Part shown: positions 1 to 12,613 of the stretch, piece by piece | Layout of the letters: each line of letters starts with the position of its first letter | Position numbering within the stretch: the stretch's first letter is position 1 | Assembly: GCA_021613535.1 (NCBI GenBank) | Contig: CP075493.1 | Coordinates: forward strand, 7,316,001 to 7,380,000 | Reading direction: 5' to 3' | DNA from: Adineta vaga | Taxonomy: Eukaryota > Rotifera | DNA length: 64,000 bases | Notes under the pieces: generated by a model | What the model was told of the DNA's origin: nothing | What the model saw: only the letters and a program-made list of their open reading frames with translations | Databases searched by the model: none | Position numbers and translations under genes: made by a program

Positions 1-196
1 CACCAGCGCCTGGAAAAAATAATCAAGAATGAAATATATCAGTAAATGAATTTATTTTACCCAAGAGAAGTAATCGATAAGTAGCTTTATAAATTTTTTC
101 ATCTTGTTTTAATTTGGCATTGATTTGCTTATTGATTTGTTCACGCTTTTTCTCCTCATCATTTTTCGGTGCAATACAACTCCAAAGTTTCGGCAT
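1..196 (-). CDS. G-protein alpha subunit, Gs-like, first exons (partial)
   Basis: N-terminal part of a heterotrimeric G-protein alpha subunit, which couples receptors to adenylyl cyclase if it is truly Gs-type. Exon 1 covers 196..61 and ends in the helix-to-P-loop sequence YKATYRLLLLG. A 51-base intron (60..10, GT...AG) follows, then nine bases that continue Gly-Ala-Gly of the GAGESGKS nucleotide-binding loop before the window ends. YRATHRLLLLGAG is the form in animal Gs alpha. I chose the ATG at 196 (MPKLWSC); an in-frame codon at 265 (MHAWLQM) is an alternative start. There is no Gly2, so no N-myristoylation is expected. Cys6 could take the palmitate that Cys3 carries in Gs. The catalytic and switch regions lie outside the window. 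Confidence 0.85.
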
Positions 197-987
197 TTTG
201 ATTTTCTTATTTAATTGATCAACATATTCTAATGAACAATTCGTCATCTGGAGCCATGCATGCACGCAGAGATGCGCGTCGTTAACAAATGTTTTTGATT
301 TTGTTTTTTATCGACTAACAAAAGAAAAAACGTTCTTGTCGAATTAATCTAAAAGAATTAATCAAGAAGAAATTCATCATAAACAATTTCAGCATGTCGA
401 TGTTACATATACGACCGCATATAATGTCTGAAAGACGAAAATTTATGACAAGCTAAGATTAGCAAATGTGCCCAAAATAGCTCACTAGACATCTATGCAC
501 TTGTTAATGATTAAAAACAATAAAGTAAAAGACAAAGGAAAAAAACAAGATTTTTTTCTGAGGAAATTTTTTTTCGAAAATGTCTAAAACTGTAATATGA
601 TTTGTTCTGATCAGATTCGAGGTGTTGTTGTTATTATCATTAGAATTATTATTATTATTATTATTATTATTGTTGTTGTTGTTGTTTATTTGTATCGAAC
701 GAGCAATTGAGATTGATGGTTGGTGGAACAAATGATGAAATCTTATTGGTGGAAAAATTGACCTATAGGAAAAAAAGAGAGTTGTTAAAATTTAAAATTT
801 TGATTTTTTGAATTGTCTCAAACGTAAGTTAAGATTTTTTTTCTATTTAAAAGATACTAGAACTGAATTAGTAATGAAAATTTTGATTAATTTCAAAAAA
901 GAAAGGTTATCACTCGAAACTAAAACTTGTCGGCTATATCAAAATGTTTAAATTATATAATTTGAAAGAATTTCGTTTGGTTTAGAA
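197..987. other. Intergenic, divergent promoter region with AAT/AAC microsatellite
   Basis: Lies between the G-alpha first exon (-) and claspin (+), so it probably holds both promoters. At about 640-690 there is a run of TTA then TTG triplets, giving a spurious poly-Asn reading frame on the minus strand. No RNA gene or other coding region is visible. Confidence 0.5.
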
Positions 988-3900
988 ATGTCATCGACTT
1001 TGTTCTATGATAGTGATGACGAACGTGATAGTTTTGACATTGACCGTCGACGAATTGAATCATTTCAATCGAATTTCTTATCGGCGTCCATTGAAAGTAG
1101 TGACGATGACGACGAAGGTATAATTGATGGCACCAAAATTCCTTCATCAACTAAATTAAAAGGTCGTGCTCGACATTCATATCTGGATATATCAAATCTA
1201 TCATCATCATCCTCTTCACAAGAACAAATACAAAACGATGACGATGATAATGAACAAAATCCATTCGATATTATTTCCAAATCTATCGATATAGATAGTA
1301 TTAAACCCGTGAAGAAGAAGAAAAAGAGTCTTGGTGTACCAAAATCTAGAGTTCTACTAGATACAACGGATATTTATGATCAAGATGATAGTAATGATAA
1401 CAAACGATCAGATCTAAACAATTATGGTAAAATAAAATGATCTGAAAGAAACTTTTTTATTATTTTCGATTTGAAATAGATGACGATGATGGTGATAGAC
1501 GACCAAGTAAATCGAAATCAACTGAGAAAGTAAGATTGATATATTGAAACATGTTTGTTTGTTTGTTTGTTTCTTTTTCAGTCCAAAATTCGAAAACCAA
1601 CCAAAGCAGCTATACTGGAAACAGAACGAAAAATGCAACAACTCAGTCGATGTAAGATGAGGTCAAGTTTATTTTGAAGTTAGAAACTATTGTTGATATG
1701 TATGCGCTTGTAATTCCATTAGAAATATGTCTTGTCATAGTTACCAGTTAATCTCATTCAGATCGATCTGTTCTGTTGTTACATCAACACTCAATGAGAG
1801 CAAGAAAAGAGCATTGATGTTCTTTTTTGTGTCAATATTTTGACAAGAGTACTGATTTGTGAATAAACGATCAAGAACATTGAACTTGTCAAGTTGAAGG
1901 TCATAGAAAAGAAAAGATAATAGATGCAAAGAATAGTTCCGTTCAGAATCAGAATAATATGCATTGAACATGTAATTAGTAATATTCATAGCGAAGCTTA
2001 GTAAAGATTAAAAAAAAATGATAGCATATCGACAATTTTTTATCTAGCTGAACATCTGGTATTGCCTACATTCATACCAAAACCATTAGAAACATGGCAT
2101 GCATTAGAAAAACGATCTCGTCAAGAACTTTTGAATGAAATTCGTGCAAAGTAATCAAGTTTACTCTTAGAAATGTAATATTCATTTATTTCTTATAGAA
2201 ATCCTTCGTTTACTCCTCAAGATCCGGAACTACCTGATTTACCTGTTGTAGATGTCGAATCTACGGCTTCATCGACTCTAGCTGATTTAACAAAATTAAT
2301 CGATGATAAGCCAACTCAATCATCGAATAGATTGAATAAATTGAGTCGATTTCTCAATCCTGATATTTTGAAAAAGAAACCAACTATATCAAATATTGGA
2401 AAAGAATCGAATGTAATGATCGATTTGACTGATACAAAAAAAGCACCAAGCCAGTAAGAAAATGATTAGCTGATTTTATTTCAACTATTATTCATTTGTT
2501 TTAGCCCTACGATGAAATCAGCCGTTCATATTTCACTTGGTATGTGTGTATTCGTAGAATTTTATAGAATGATTTCATTTTTTCTCGATTAGATTGTATT
2601 AAATCTCCATCATCGACTAAGAAATTAGTTGAAATGCAAAAACAACTTGGTATTCGAATGCGAGCAAAACGAACAGCTATGTTAGCTGATAATGTAATTA
2701 ATATGAAAGATGAAGTCGAAGATGAAGAAGAGGTAGAAGATATTAATGAAGTTGATGATGATGATTCAATGGATAGTACCAATGAAAGTAATGATGCAAA
2801 TTCAGACGTTATGTCAACGATAGATAAAGAAAATGTAAATATATGAAAATAAATATTTTGATTGAAGAATGAAAATAATTCTATTTTAAGGATGATTTAC
2901 ATATGGATGATGAAGAGACAAAACAATCGATTAGTAAGTAATGGTTTATGACAGAAAAAAAAACCTAGATATTCTGTTTAGCTGATGACGAAGAAGATGA
3001 CGAGGAAGAGCAAGAAGAAGAGAGTAAAAAAGAAAATACACAATCGTCGTCGAATCCAAATCGACCATCATTAAAAGTAATTTTAGTTTTTGAAATGGTT
3101 TTTGGCGAATATAATTTCTATATAGACGATACTTACACGTTTGGAATCATCCAGTGAACAAGTACAACCACCAACGCCAGCGTAAGTAGAAAAGATATCT
3201 ATTCTGAACAAGAATTATATAGATGATTTAGAGAGCAAAATGGTCAAACTGAATGGTTTAATTCTGCACGTCCAGCACAATTCGATTCTGAACTTGAAAT
3301 GCTTTGTTCCGGGGCATTCGATGGAGAGAACATGTAAATATTTCTTATTTACCATACATATCTATTATATTGATCTTTTTATTCTATTGTAGAGTTCCAC
3401 TATCACAAAATTATACTCGTGTAGAACCAATGAATTTTTCTCCATTACCACCAACACAAGCCGAAGATAATGATGAAGACGAAGATTTGACAGTACGACG
3501 TCCAAAAGTTCGTCAATTAGTTGATGACGATGATGAAGAAGGAACTGATTCTAATAAGCAATTAACTGGTGCCAGTAATGATGCTCAGGAAAGTGAACAA
3601 GAAGAAGAAGAAGAAGAAGAAGATGATGATGATGATCAACAAGAAGAAGACATCGAAGATAATGAAGAATTAGTTGATTATAAAAAACAATTATTCGAAA
3701 TGGAAGCCGAAGAATCAGGTTTGAATAATAAGATATATTGTGTCGAACGAATATTCCTACGTTTCTTTCATAATAGGAAGTGATGATGAAAAAACTAAAA
3801 ATAATGATGACGAAAGTGATAGTGATGATGATGATGATGAACCCGATGAAGAATTACAAAGATTTATTGACACAGCAGCTGTTGAAATCGATGAAGATGA

Positions 3901-5133
3901 AGCCGATAATATGGCTAAAGTTCATTTGTAAGTAATCAATTCTGTCCGTAATATCTATTTAACTGTATTATGATGTTGGTTTTTTAGGAAAATTAAAGCT
4001 AAAGAAGATGAACATCAATTAAAATTACTTAAAGAACAATATCTTGATTTTGATGGTGATGATGATGGACGACGAATAAAACTTTCTAAAAGTAAATATA
4101 AAAATAGAACATTTTTCAGTTGAAGAGAAATTCTCTACTTCTGATCTTTCTTCTATAGATCCAAGAGATGATGATGACGAAGAAGACAACGATCCTGATT
4201 ATAATAGTGAAATGGCAGAAGATGAAGATGATGATGATGAAGATAATGAAGATGATCCAATGAATTTGAAAGATCGAATGAGTGAACTAGAACGACAACG
4301 TTCGATACAAGATACTCAAGTAAAATTTAAACAATAAATGATTTTTGTTTTTGTCAAAGAGAAGAAATATTTCTGTTCTTCTTTAGGCTGAAGAACTTCA
4401 TTTGGATGAAGATTTAGATAGTATTGGTCAAAATAGTTTAATGTTCAAGAAAGGTTTAGTATTGAAACAGAAAAGAATTCAAAGTAAGTGAAATGTTTCT
4501 GTTCTATATAGGATGGGTGGATATGATATCTATGTTCACCCTCAAGGATTGTCAGATCATAGAAACAGTCAATAGATTTTGTAATTCAATTTTGTGTTTT
4601 AGGTACGACAACAACAACAACAACTCATATTGAAACAAATACTGAAACAAAAACTGATTCAACAACTAAGAAAACGAATCAAACTCGTTCTGTCACTCTT
4701 AGTTCTGTTCTCTTAGCAAAACGATTTAGTTCGACACTTTTAGTACCAGTTAATCGAACTAATGTCGCTGCATCTAATTCGAATAATACGAATGAAACAT
4801 CACTGACAGCTAAAAAACAACATAATCCTCGACGACATGTTTTTACAACAAATATAACATCAACAACTGGTGCAAATGAAAATCAAAATCCAATTCCATC
4901 AACTGCAATTTCATCTGGTGAAAAAGTAAATAAATCGAGTCTTTTTGTTTCCACAAATGCATGTAACTGTGAATATATTTGATTTCTAGCGATCCAATTC
5001 AACTGATAAATCTCCGAAAACGAAGATTAAACGATTCAAACAATCAACTACAACAGCTCCTCCCACGGTTACGAACAAAGAATCATCGGCTAGTGTATTT
5101 TCCGCTTTAGCACTTTCCAATACACGTCATTAA
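988..5133 (+). CDS. CLSPN: Claspin-like checkpoint mediator
   Basis: Claspin/Mrc1 family: a nuclear fork-associated adaptor that lets ATR activate CHK1. The gene has many exons separated by introns of about 40-110 bases and encodes roughly 1,000-1,150 acidic residues. Diagnostic pieces in order: a basic segment RKPTKAAILETERKMQQLSR; the CHK1-binding type motif ELEMLCSGAF at about 3290-3320 (family consensus E-x3-LC[S/T]G-x-F); EAEESGSDDEKT; the acidic segment ending DEELQRFID; and LKLLKEQYLDFDGDDDG, matching the vertebrate LRLYQERYLADGD block. A Ser/Thr-rich tail precedes the stop. The start at 988 follows a T-rich acceptor (AG at 984-985) by two bases, suggesting a trans-spliced or very short leader. 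Only one CHK1-binding copy is seen, whereas human claspin has three. Confidence 0.85.
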
Positions 5134-5922
5134 CCTGTTCAACAACCAATTCCAAAATCTCTCAATCTTGCATGACTTGTCAGATCTCTCTTTTCTTCCT
5201 TCTATGTAATTAAACACTTATATTTAACCACCTTTATTTTTTATATGTATGTTTGTCAGAAAAGTCATTTTGTTCTTTACTTGTATTGCTCAAATTATTT
5301 TTTTTGTTCCTTTACTTTTTTGATGAACTTACTTAGCTTTGTGTGTATTAGTTCTTCCATATGCATGTTCTTTACTTGGATTCGGTGAACAAAAAAAACC
5401 GATAGAAATTAGTCAGATAGAGAAATAAAACAAAAAATATGACTCAGATAGTGGAAAAAAGAAGAAAATTTCTATAATGTTGTGCAGTTCAATTGATATC
5501 ATTGAATGACATATGATAGTTTTCTATCAATACCTATTTTCTTGTATCAAATTCTTACAAAAAATTTTGATTCGTTCACATATTACTCAATAGAATACTA
5601 TCAACTCCATGGTTTATTTCATGAGTAAATATAATTTCATACGGTTACGAAATCCATCAATGTGTTACTTTTACCTGATGATTATTTACTGTCTTTTGAA
5701 GAAAAAAAACACAACAAAAATAATCCAATAAACAACATGACCATGTGTGCATCATCGACTAAATACAAAGTTTTTTCCGATAATGAATACGACTATCAAT
5801 GTTGTTCTTACCATGTTGAGTCATATATTCCGATAGAATACTTTATCATTTCGTTGAGAAAAGATCGGCAAACAACGTTTCGTTTTTATTTTTCTAGATT
5901 GTAACACAAAAAATAGTTGAAA
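5134..5922. other. Intergenic between claspin and CSN2
   Basis: Claspin 3' region and CSN2 5' region, AT-rich. A short open frame at 5662-5904 has no recognisable domain and overlaps the presumed CSN2 leader. A T-rich tract with AG at 5895-5896 looks like a 3' splice site for the CSN2 leader. Nothing else is identified. Confidence 0.5.
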
Positions 5923-7464
5923 ATGTCTGACGATGAAGACATGGTTGATAATGATGATTTTGATAATGATTATAACAATGATGAAGAAGAACCGGATGAT
6001 GATCTTGAAAATCAATATTATTTTTCGGAAGCACTGATGGAAGATGATTCCGATGCTGCTCTAGAAAGTTTTAAGAATGTTCTTTCATTAGAAAAGAAAG
6101 TTGGTACAAAAGGTGATTGGGGTTTTAAATCATTAGAACAAATGGTGAAAATTTATTTAAAAAAGAAAGATTTCGATCAAATGTTAACGTCTTATGAAGA
6201 ATTGTAAGATACATCTGTAATCATTAACACTAGAATAAATTCAAACGCTAATACTTTACCTAGATAAGTTTAACATGATATTTAATTTTATATTTAGATT
6301 AACCTACATCAAGTCAGCAGTGACACGAAATGAAAGTGAAAAAACTGTCAATTCTATCATCGATCAAATATCGATATCTGGACAACTAGATCTAATAGAA
6401 AAGTTCTTCCAAACAACGCTAAATGCATTGAAAGAAGCAAAAAATAATCGTCTTTGGTTTAAAGTTTATCTTAAATTAGGAAAATTATATGAAGAACAAC
6501 AAGATTATAATAAATTACCAAAAGTCATCAAAGATTTATACAAATTATGTGATTCACCAGAAGGTGAACTTCATTTTTCTTTTTTAAAAACTAAAAACAT
6601 TCATATGAACTTTGTAGGTGTCGATAGTCAACATCGTGGTACTCAATTATTAGAAATTTATGCTCTAGAAATTCAAATGCATACATCACAGAAGAATAAT
6701 AAAAAATTAAAACAATTATATGAAGCATCTTTACATATCAAATCAGCCATACCTCATCCATTAATCATGGGTTTGTTGTAATTATATTTCTATTCATTTC
6801 TCGAAATAAATTTTTGTATGCCATTATAGGTGTTATACGAGAATGCGGTGGTAAAATGCATTTACGTGAGCAAGAATATGAAAAAGCACATACAGATTTT
6901 TTTGAAGCTTTCAAAAATTATGATGAACCCGGTTCACCACGTCGTATAACCTGTTTAAAATATCTTGTTTTAGCTAATATGTTAATGCGTTCAACAATAA
7001 ATCCATTTGATTCTCAAGAAGCTAAACCCTACAAAGATAATCCTGATATTCAAGCAATGACAAATCTTATTGGTGCTTATCAAAATAATAATATTAAAGA
7101 ATTCGAAACTATCCTACAAAAAAATCGTCAATCAATTATGGATGATCCATTTATTCGTGAACATATTGAAATTCTTTTACGTACGATACGAACTAAAGTT
7201 TTAGTTCGATTGATAAAACCTTATACAAAGATTCATATGAAATTTATTGCCCATGAATTAAATATTGACACATATGAAGTTGAGAATCTCTTAATATCTT
7301 GCATTCTCGATCAAACAATTCAAGGTAAAATAGATCAAGCTAATAGTGTCCTCGAACTTGATCAACAACAAAATATTCAAGGTTTACATCGTTATCAAGC
7401 TATCAATAAAGTTTTGACACAATTACAAACAATTCAAAATTCTTTTATACAACGATTTCAATAA
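5923..7464 (+). CDS. COPS2: COP9 signalosome complex subunit 2
   Basis: CSN2, the PCI-domain subunit of the COP9 signalosome, which removes NEDD8 from cullins and so tunes cullin-RING ubiquitin ligases. Four exons: 5923-6203, 6298-6563, 6618-6770 and 6830-7464, giving 444 residues against 443 in human. The start is acidic and is followed by [16 protein letters not shown]. Helical repeats include [36 protein letters not shown] and [19 protein letters not shown]. The C-terminal PCI/winged-helix region ([39 protein letters not shown]) is intact. Splice junctions restore the conserved sequence exactly, so the model is firm. The ATG at 5923 begins MSDDED; the TTG two codons upstream is not needed. 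Confidence 0.97.
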
Positions 7465-8142
7465 TTACCTTTTCTATGAACACAATTTTATTTTCAATGT
7501 AAATCAAGATAAATTTCTTTTTCATTTTTTTTAAATTTTTTTCATTTAAAATATATATTTCAAAGTCCAATAGAAATAGAATCAATATGTATATATATAT
7601 TGCATACTTAAATCATGTAATCATTATTTTTTTCTCTTCATATAAATTTATGCGACGTATTTGATTACCATATGTCATCAACCATAGAGAGTCGTCGCAG
7701 CTGTTTCTCTATTTCGTTTATTAGATATTTTTCTTTTACTTTTTCAATAATAACAGATTCTTGTCAAAAAAGTTTTCATTTGCTCATTTTTGATAACCCG
7801 ACATTTGCGAACATGTATATATACGCCTGTACTCTGCACGACTATTGTTTTAATTACATGTATATAGCATCGTTTCTTTCCCATGACACGTTTTTTTCTA
7901 TTTACTTTGGCTTTTTTTTTCTATTTTGTTTTTGCGCAAGAAATCGTACCACACATGATGTGTAGACATGATTACATGCGTGTCCGGACCGTGTTCTTAG
8001 GTTGAAAGGAACAAAAAGCGAGAGAAGAAAAAAATAACGTTAGTAGGCAGTGGATTTTTTTATCTCATTTTGATGTTTTTCTTCTCTCGTATATTGTACA
8101 TTCTGAATTGAATAGAAAATTGACTATATTTTTTTTAGTACA
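7465..8142. other. Intergenic between CSN2 and pyruvate kinase
   Basis: AT-rich 3' region of CSN2 followed by the upstream region of pyruvate kinase. A 97-codon open frame at 7672-7965 is rich in Phe, Ser and Tyr, lacks homology I recognise and is probably chance. A T-rich tract ending in AG at 8137-8138 precedes the pyruvate kinase ATG. Confidence 0.45.
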
Positions 8143-11100
8143 ATGAGTGGTGATTCAGCAAAACAAAATACATCAGCATCGACTACAAGTATGAATGTTC
8201 ACGATTGGAAGCGTGCTATGAAGGTTAGTATACATTCCATTAGAAATAATATTCTTATCTCGGATTGACACCCACACTTTCGGTACCTCATTTTCATCAG
8301 CGAACGAATAACTCACATTTCAAATATCTATCTCTTTTTAAATTCAATATCAGTTTATTATTAATGGTAAGCAAGTATGTTTTTCTGTTATTAATATACT
8401 TACGATTGACAGATACATCATAAAATTAATGAAAATTTGCATCGATTACAGAAAGTAATAAAAAAAGGACTCATGAATGTTTATGAAATAAGACCTTGAA
8501 GAGTGTGATTAAGTGTAAAACATATACATATCCTTCGTTTCTGTCCTTTTGTATTTTACGTTCCAAGATTGGTTTACTGTAGAATATTCATCCATTTAAA
8601 TATATGAGTCATACATAATAAAAACACATCGATATCCTTTGTTCGAAATATATTTTGAATAATGAGTATTTACTTTGATTAGATATTAATCGTGTATCTA
8701 TATTTAGATGGACATGAAAGGCAAACTTAAAGATGAAATAAAACAAAAAGATCCAAATAGTCGATTGTTTTATCAACATCAAGCGTTTGCTGAAACTGCT
8801 GTTAATGCTCTTGAACAACGTACACTCCTTGATGTTGATTCTGAACCGTAAATAAAACAAATTACTCAACACTTTTATTCTTTTTTTTCTGTTCAATTAG
8901 ATGGAATACACGTCATACAAGTATCATTTGTACTCTAGGTATATAGAAATTGAAACGAATTATCTTCGCTAAAAATTTGAAAATCGTTTTGTAGGTCCTG
9001 CATCACAAAGTGTGGACATGATTGAAAAGATGATCAACGCTGGAATGAATGTTGCTCGATTGAACTTTTCTCATGGTTCCTATGAAGTATGAATAGAAGA
9101 ATTTCATAGTGATGGAAAAATAACTCGTATTCTTTTCTCATTTCTTTAGTATCATAAACAAAGTATTGATAATGTTCGAGAAGCTGAAAATAGAAGCAAA
9201 GAAAATGGAGCAGTACGAACTATTGCTATTGCTTTGGATACGAAAGGACCTGAAATTCGTACGGGTATACTTGCTGAAGTAAGACAATTACAAATTTCAA
9301 TAATAATCGATGGAAATGAATATTCATTAGGGAGTGAATAGTGAACTTGATTTACAAACTGGAATGATGGTCCATGTCACTACCGATAGCAGCTATGAAA
9401 ATAAATCAACGAAAGATAATTTATATGTTGATTATAAAAATATAGTTCAAGTGATTAAAGTAAACAATCGAATCTTTATTGATGATGGTTTAATTTCATT
9501 ATTAGTCAGAAAAATCGGTTTGTAAAAGATTATTTATTCGTTATTATCAATCATGATAATGTTTTCTTTTAGGAGAAAATTATCTCGATTGTGAAGTTGA
9601 AAATGGAGGTCTTCTAGGTAGTCGAAAAGGTGTGAACTTACCTGGTGTACCTGTTGATTTACCAGCAGTATCAGAGAAAGATAAAGCCGATCTCAACTTT
9701 GCTGTAGACAATGATGTAAGAAATCAATTGACAATGATAAAGAATGTTCATTTTTCGATCGTTTCTTTTCTTTAGCTTGATATGATTTTTGCTAGTTTTA
9801 TTCGTAATGCCGAAGGTGTTCGTATCATTCGAAATTTACTTGGTGATAAAGGAAAAAGTATGAAAATAATTGCAAAAATTGAAAATCATCAAGGCATTCA
9901 AAAGTAAATAGAAAAATTGTTTCGTTTTTCTATGAAAGACTACAAAGATTCGGATTTGAATTAGTTTTGATGAGATTTTACAAGAATCAGATGGTATTAT
10001 GGTGGCACGTGGTGATATGGGTATTGAAATTCCACCACAAAAGGTTTTTGTTGCACAAAAAATGATGATTGCTAAATGTAATCAAGCAGGTAAACCTGTT
10101 ATATGTGCTACACAAGTAATTCTAGTTTCTTTTTTATGAATATGATTTGTTTTATTTTACGTTTGAAATAGATGTTAGAAAGTATGATTAAAAATCCTCG
10201 TCCAACTCGTGCAGAAGTTAGTGATGTTGCTAATGCTGTTTTGGATAATACTGATTGTATTATGTTATCTGGTGAATCAGCAAAAGGAAAATATCCTGTT
10301 CAATGTATTCAATTAATGCATGAAGTTTGTTGAATAGATTTCAGATGATTTTTGAATACATATATGTATACATATTGACGTTTTGTCTATTTTAGATTGC
10401 TCGTGAAGCTGAAGCATGTTTATTTCATCGTGAACTATTTGAAAATCTTCGTTATTTTACTAAACCACCATTAGTAAAAGAAAATAAATAGAATTAATTG
10501 ATTTTCTACTACGAGATTATTCTTTCTATCTCAGGATCAAATACAATCAGCTGCAATAGCTGCTGTTGAAGCGGCTTTTCGAAGTTTTGCTTCTATTATT
10601 GTCGTTTTAACTCATTCCGGAGAGTAGGAAAATTCCAAATTGTTTTTGATAAAAAATCTAAAAATTTTCTCTGAATAGATCTGCTCGTCTTATTGCTCAA
10701 TATCGTCCACGAGCTGTTATTATGGCAGTTACACGATCATTGAGAACTGCTAGGCAATTACATTTGTATCGTGGTTGTTGTCCTGTTTATGTCGAAGGTA
10801 ACTGATTTGACTTCGTTAATAAAACATTTATTATCAATCCCTTTTTTTAGCTGGACGAAGTAAGTTATCGACCGTTTGTATTTCATTTCTTATAAGTTTT
10901 TTTTAAAATTTAATTAGAAATAAATCAGTTTGATGATAATGAAAGTAACAGTAAGTCGATCATTTCGAATTTTCTTAATATCAACCGTAAATTCTTGTAC
11001 TTTTGATTTTAGATCAAGATGCGCAAAGTAAGAGGGAACTTTTATATGACGAAAAAAAATTTCTTTAAATTACTTTAGATCCGGATCATGGAGAAATAGT

Positions 11101-11364
11101 TGCATTTAAACAACATAATATCTCCACTACACAAGCTTTAGCTATGAGTGATTGGTTACTTGATATTGATGCACGTGTTATTGATGCAATAAAAGTTGCT
11201 AAAGATCGTGGTTTTTGCTCGACTAATGATGCCGTTATCGTTGTAACAGGATGGGTAAGTGCTTTTTTTCTCATTTTCCATTCCTCTTATTGAAATTTCT
11301 CTTTTATTTATAGCGTCCTGGTTATGGTACAACAAATACATTACGTATTATTTATGCCGAATAG
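8143..11364 (+). CDS. PK: Pyruvate kinase
   Basis: Glycolytic enzyme converting phosphoenolpyruvate plus ADP to pyruvate plus ATP in the cytosol. Exon 1 is 8143-8223 (MSGDSAK...), then a 484-base intron, then about 15 further exons. Conserved blocks in order: [62 protein letters not shown], the [20 protein letters not shown] signature, [16 protein letters not shown] then [13 protein letters not shown]. All catalytic and K+/Mg2+ regions are present. The C-domain linker ([19 protein letters not shown]...) is built from very small exons of 9, about 33 and 15 bases at 10850-11040, and it stays in frame through every junction. An ATG at 8708 could serve as an alternative start. Confidence 0.96.
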
Positions 11365-12407
11365 ATTACCATTTTTATAATCATGCGTTTTTTTCCGAAA
11401 TATATTTAAACAACAACGTATTTTTTTCATATCATTATCGAGAGATAATAACAATCGAAAGTCTGAAGAACGGAAATATTTAACTACTCCAAATACATAA
11501 CATAATTGATTTCTGCACATTGATTTTCTTTTTTAATATGACTAAGCAGTACTTTCATGATTAAAAATAGTCTGTTAAGATCTTCTATATTCAATATTAA
11601 TAATTCTTTTAAGTGATTTCCTAACTTGATGATATCAATCCTCATAAGAATATTCACTACAACATGACATTTGATTCTATTTTCATTTCTTAAGAGATTC
11701 TAGGTCAATCTCTATTAATATAACCATCAACGCAACAGTGCTGTTTTTCATCTTTCTCACTATTCTATCGGACAATCATGCATGAAGAATAATTTATTAA
11801 AATGTGAATACTCTTAGTCAATTGTAAAAACTGTATTTTCGATATCTAAAGATTAAATTCTCGAAGAATGTTTATTTTCTTATCTTAATGAATAGAAAAA
11901 GACGAATTAACCTGTGGAAAATTAATAACTCTCGCTTTCAATATAAAATTCGAATGAGAAGATTGAATTTATCATAAGCAGCTGCTCATCATACCGACAA
12001 TGGATGAGAGATGACTGAATTGAACATAATCATTCAATAATGATGAATAATCTCAATTATCGATAGAATGAAAAAGGAATATATTGACCGACCAATACCA
12101 ATTCGTTTTCTTCTCTCTTCTTCTCAATTGAGAACATTTTCTCTTTCTTCTCTATTCATTCTCCACCAATGAAATCGTTCCTTCGATTACTTTCTTGCTG
12201 AGTTACAAGATGACGATCATTCATCAAGATTATTTGAAGTTGAATTCTATTTCTCACTAGTTTTAACCTGTTGGATCGGCAATTGTCTAACATCAAACAA
12301 AATATTTTCAGTCAATTGTTTTCCTTACCAGTCAAAAAGAAATATCAGAAAACATTTCTCTCGTCAATCTACATATATATATGGCATCATTTCTTTAAAT
12401 ACAGAAT
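11365..12407. other. Intergenic upstream of the GFI1-like gene
   Basis: About 1 kb of AT-rich DNA without a convincing reading frame or RNA gene. It may contain regulatory DNA or untranslated exons of the GFI1-like factor; an AG 3 bases before its ATG (12403-12404) resembles a 3' splice site. Confidence 0.4.
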
Positions 12408-12579
12408 ATGTCTTCAATTTTTCCAACGTGGTTCACTGAAACAATGTTACTTCAACGAAAACATTTCATCTCGGAACGATCCAATGAAGATTTAGCGGAA
12501 CGATTAAAATATTTACTTGGTGTACAATATTATGCTGGTATACTTACACCACCATCAACAACATCATCAGAATATATTA

Positions 12580-12613
<34 letters not shown>

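Noticed and set aside
504-731. Minus-strand frame with long poly-Asn
   Set aside because: Produced by an AAT/AAC microsatellite; no conserved residues around it.
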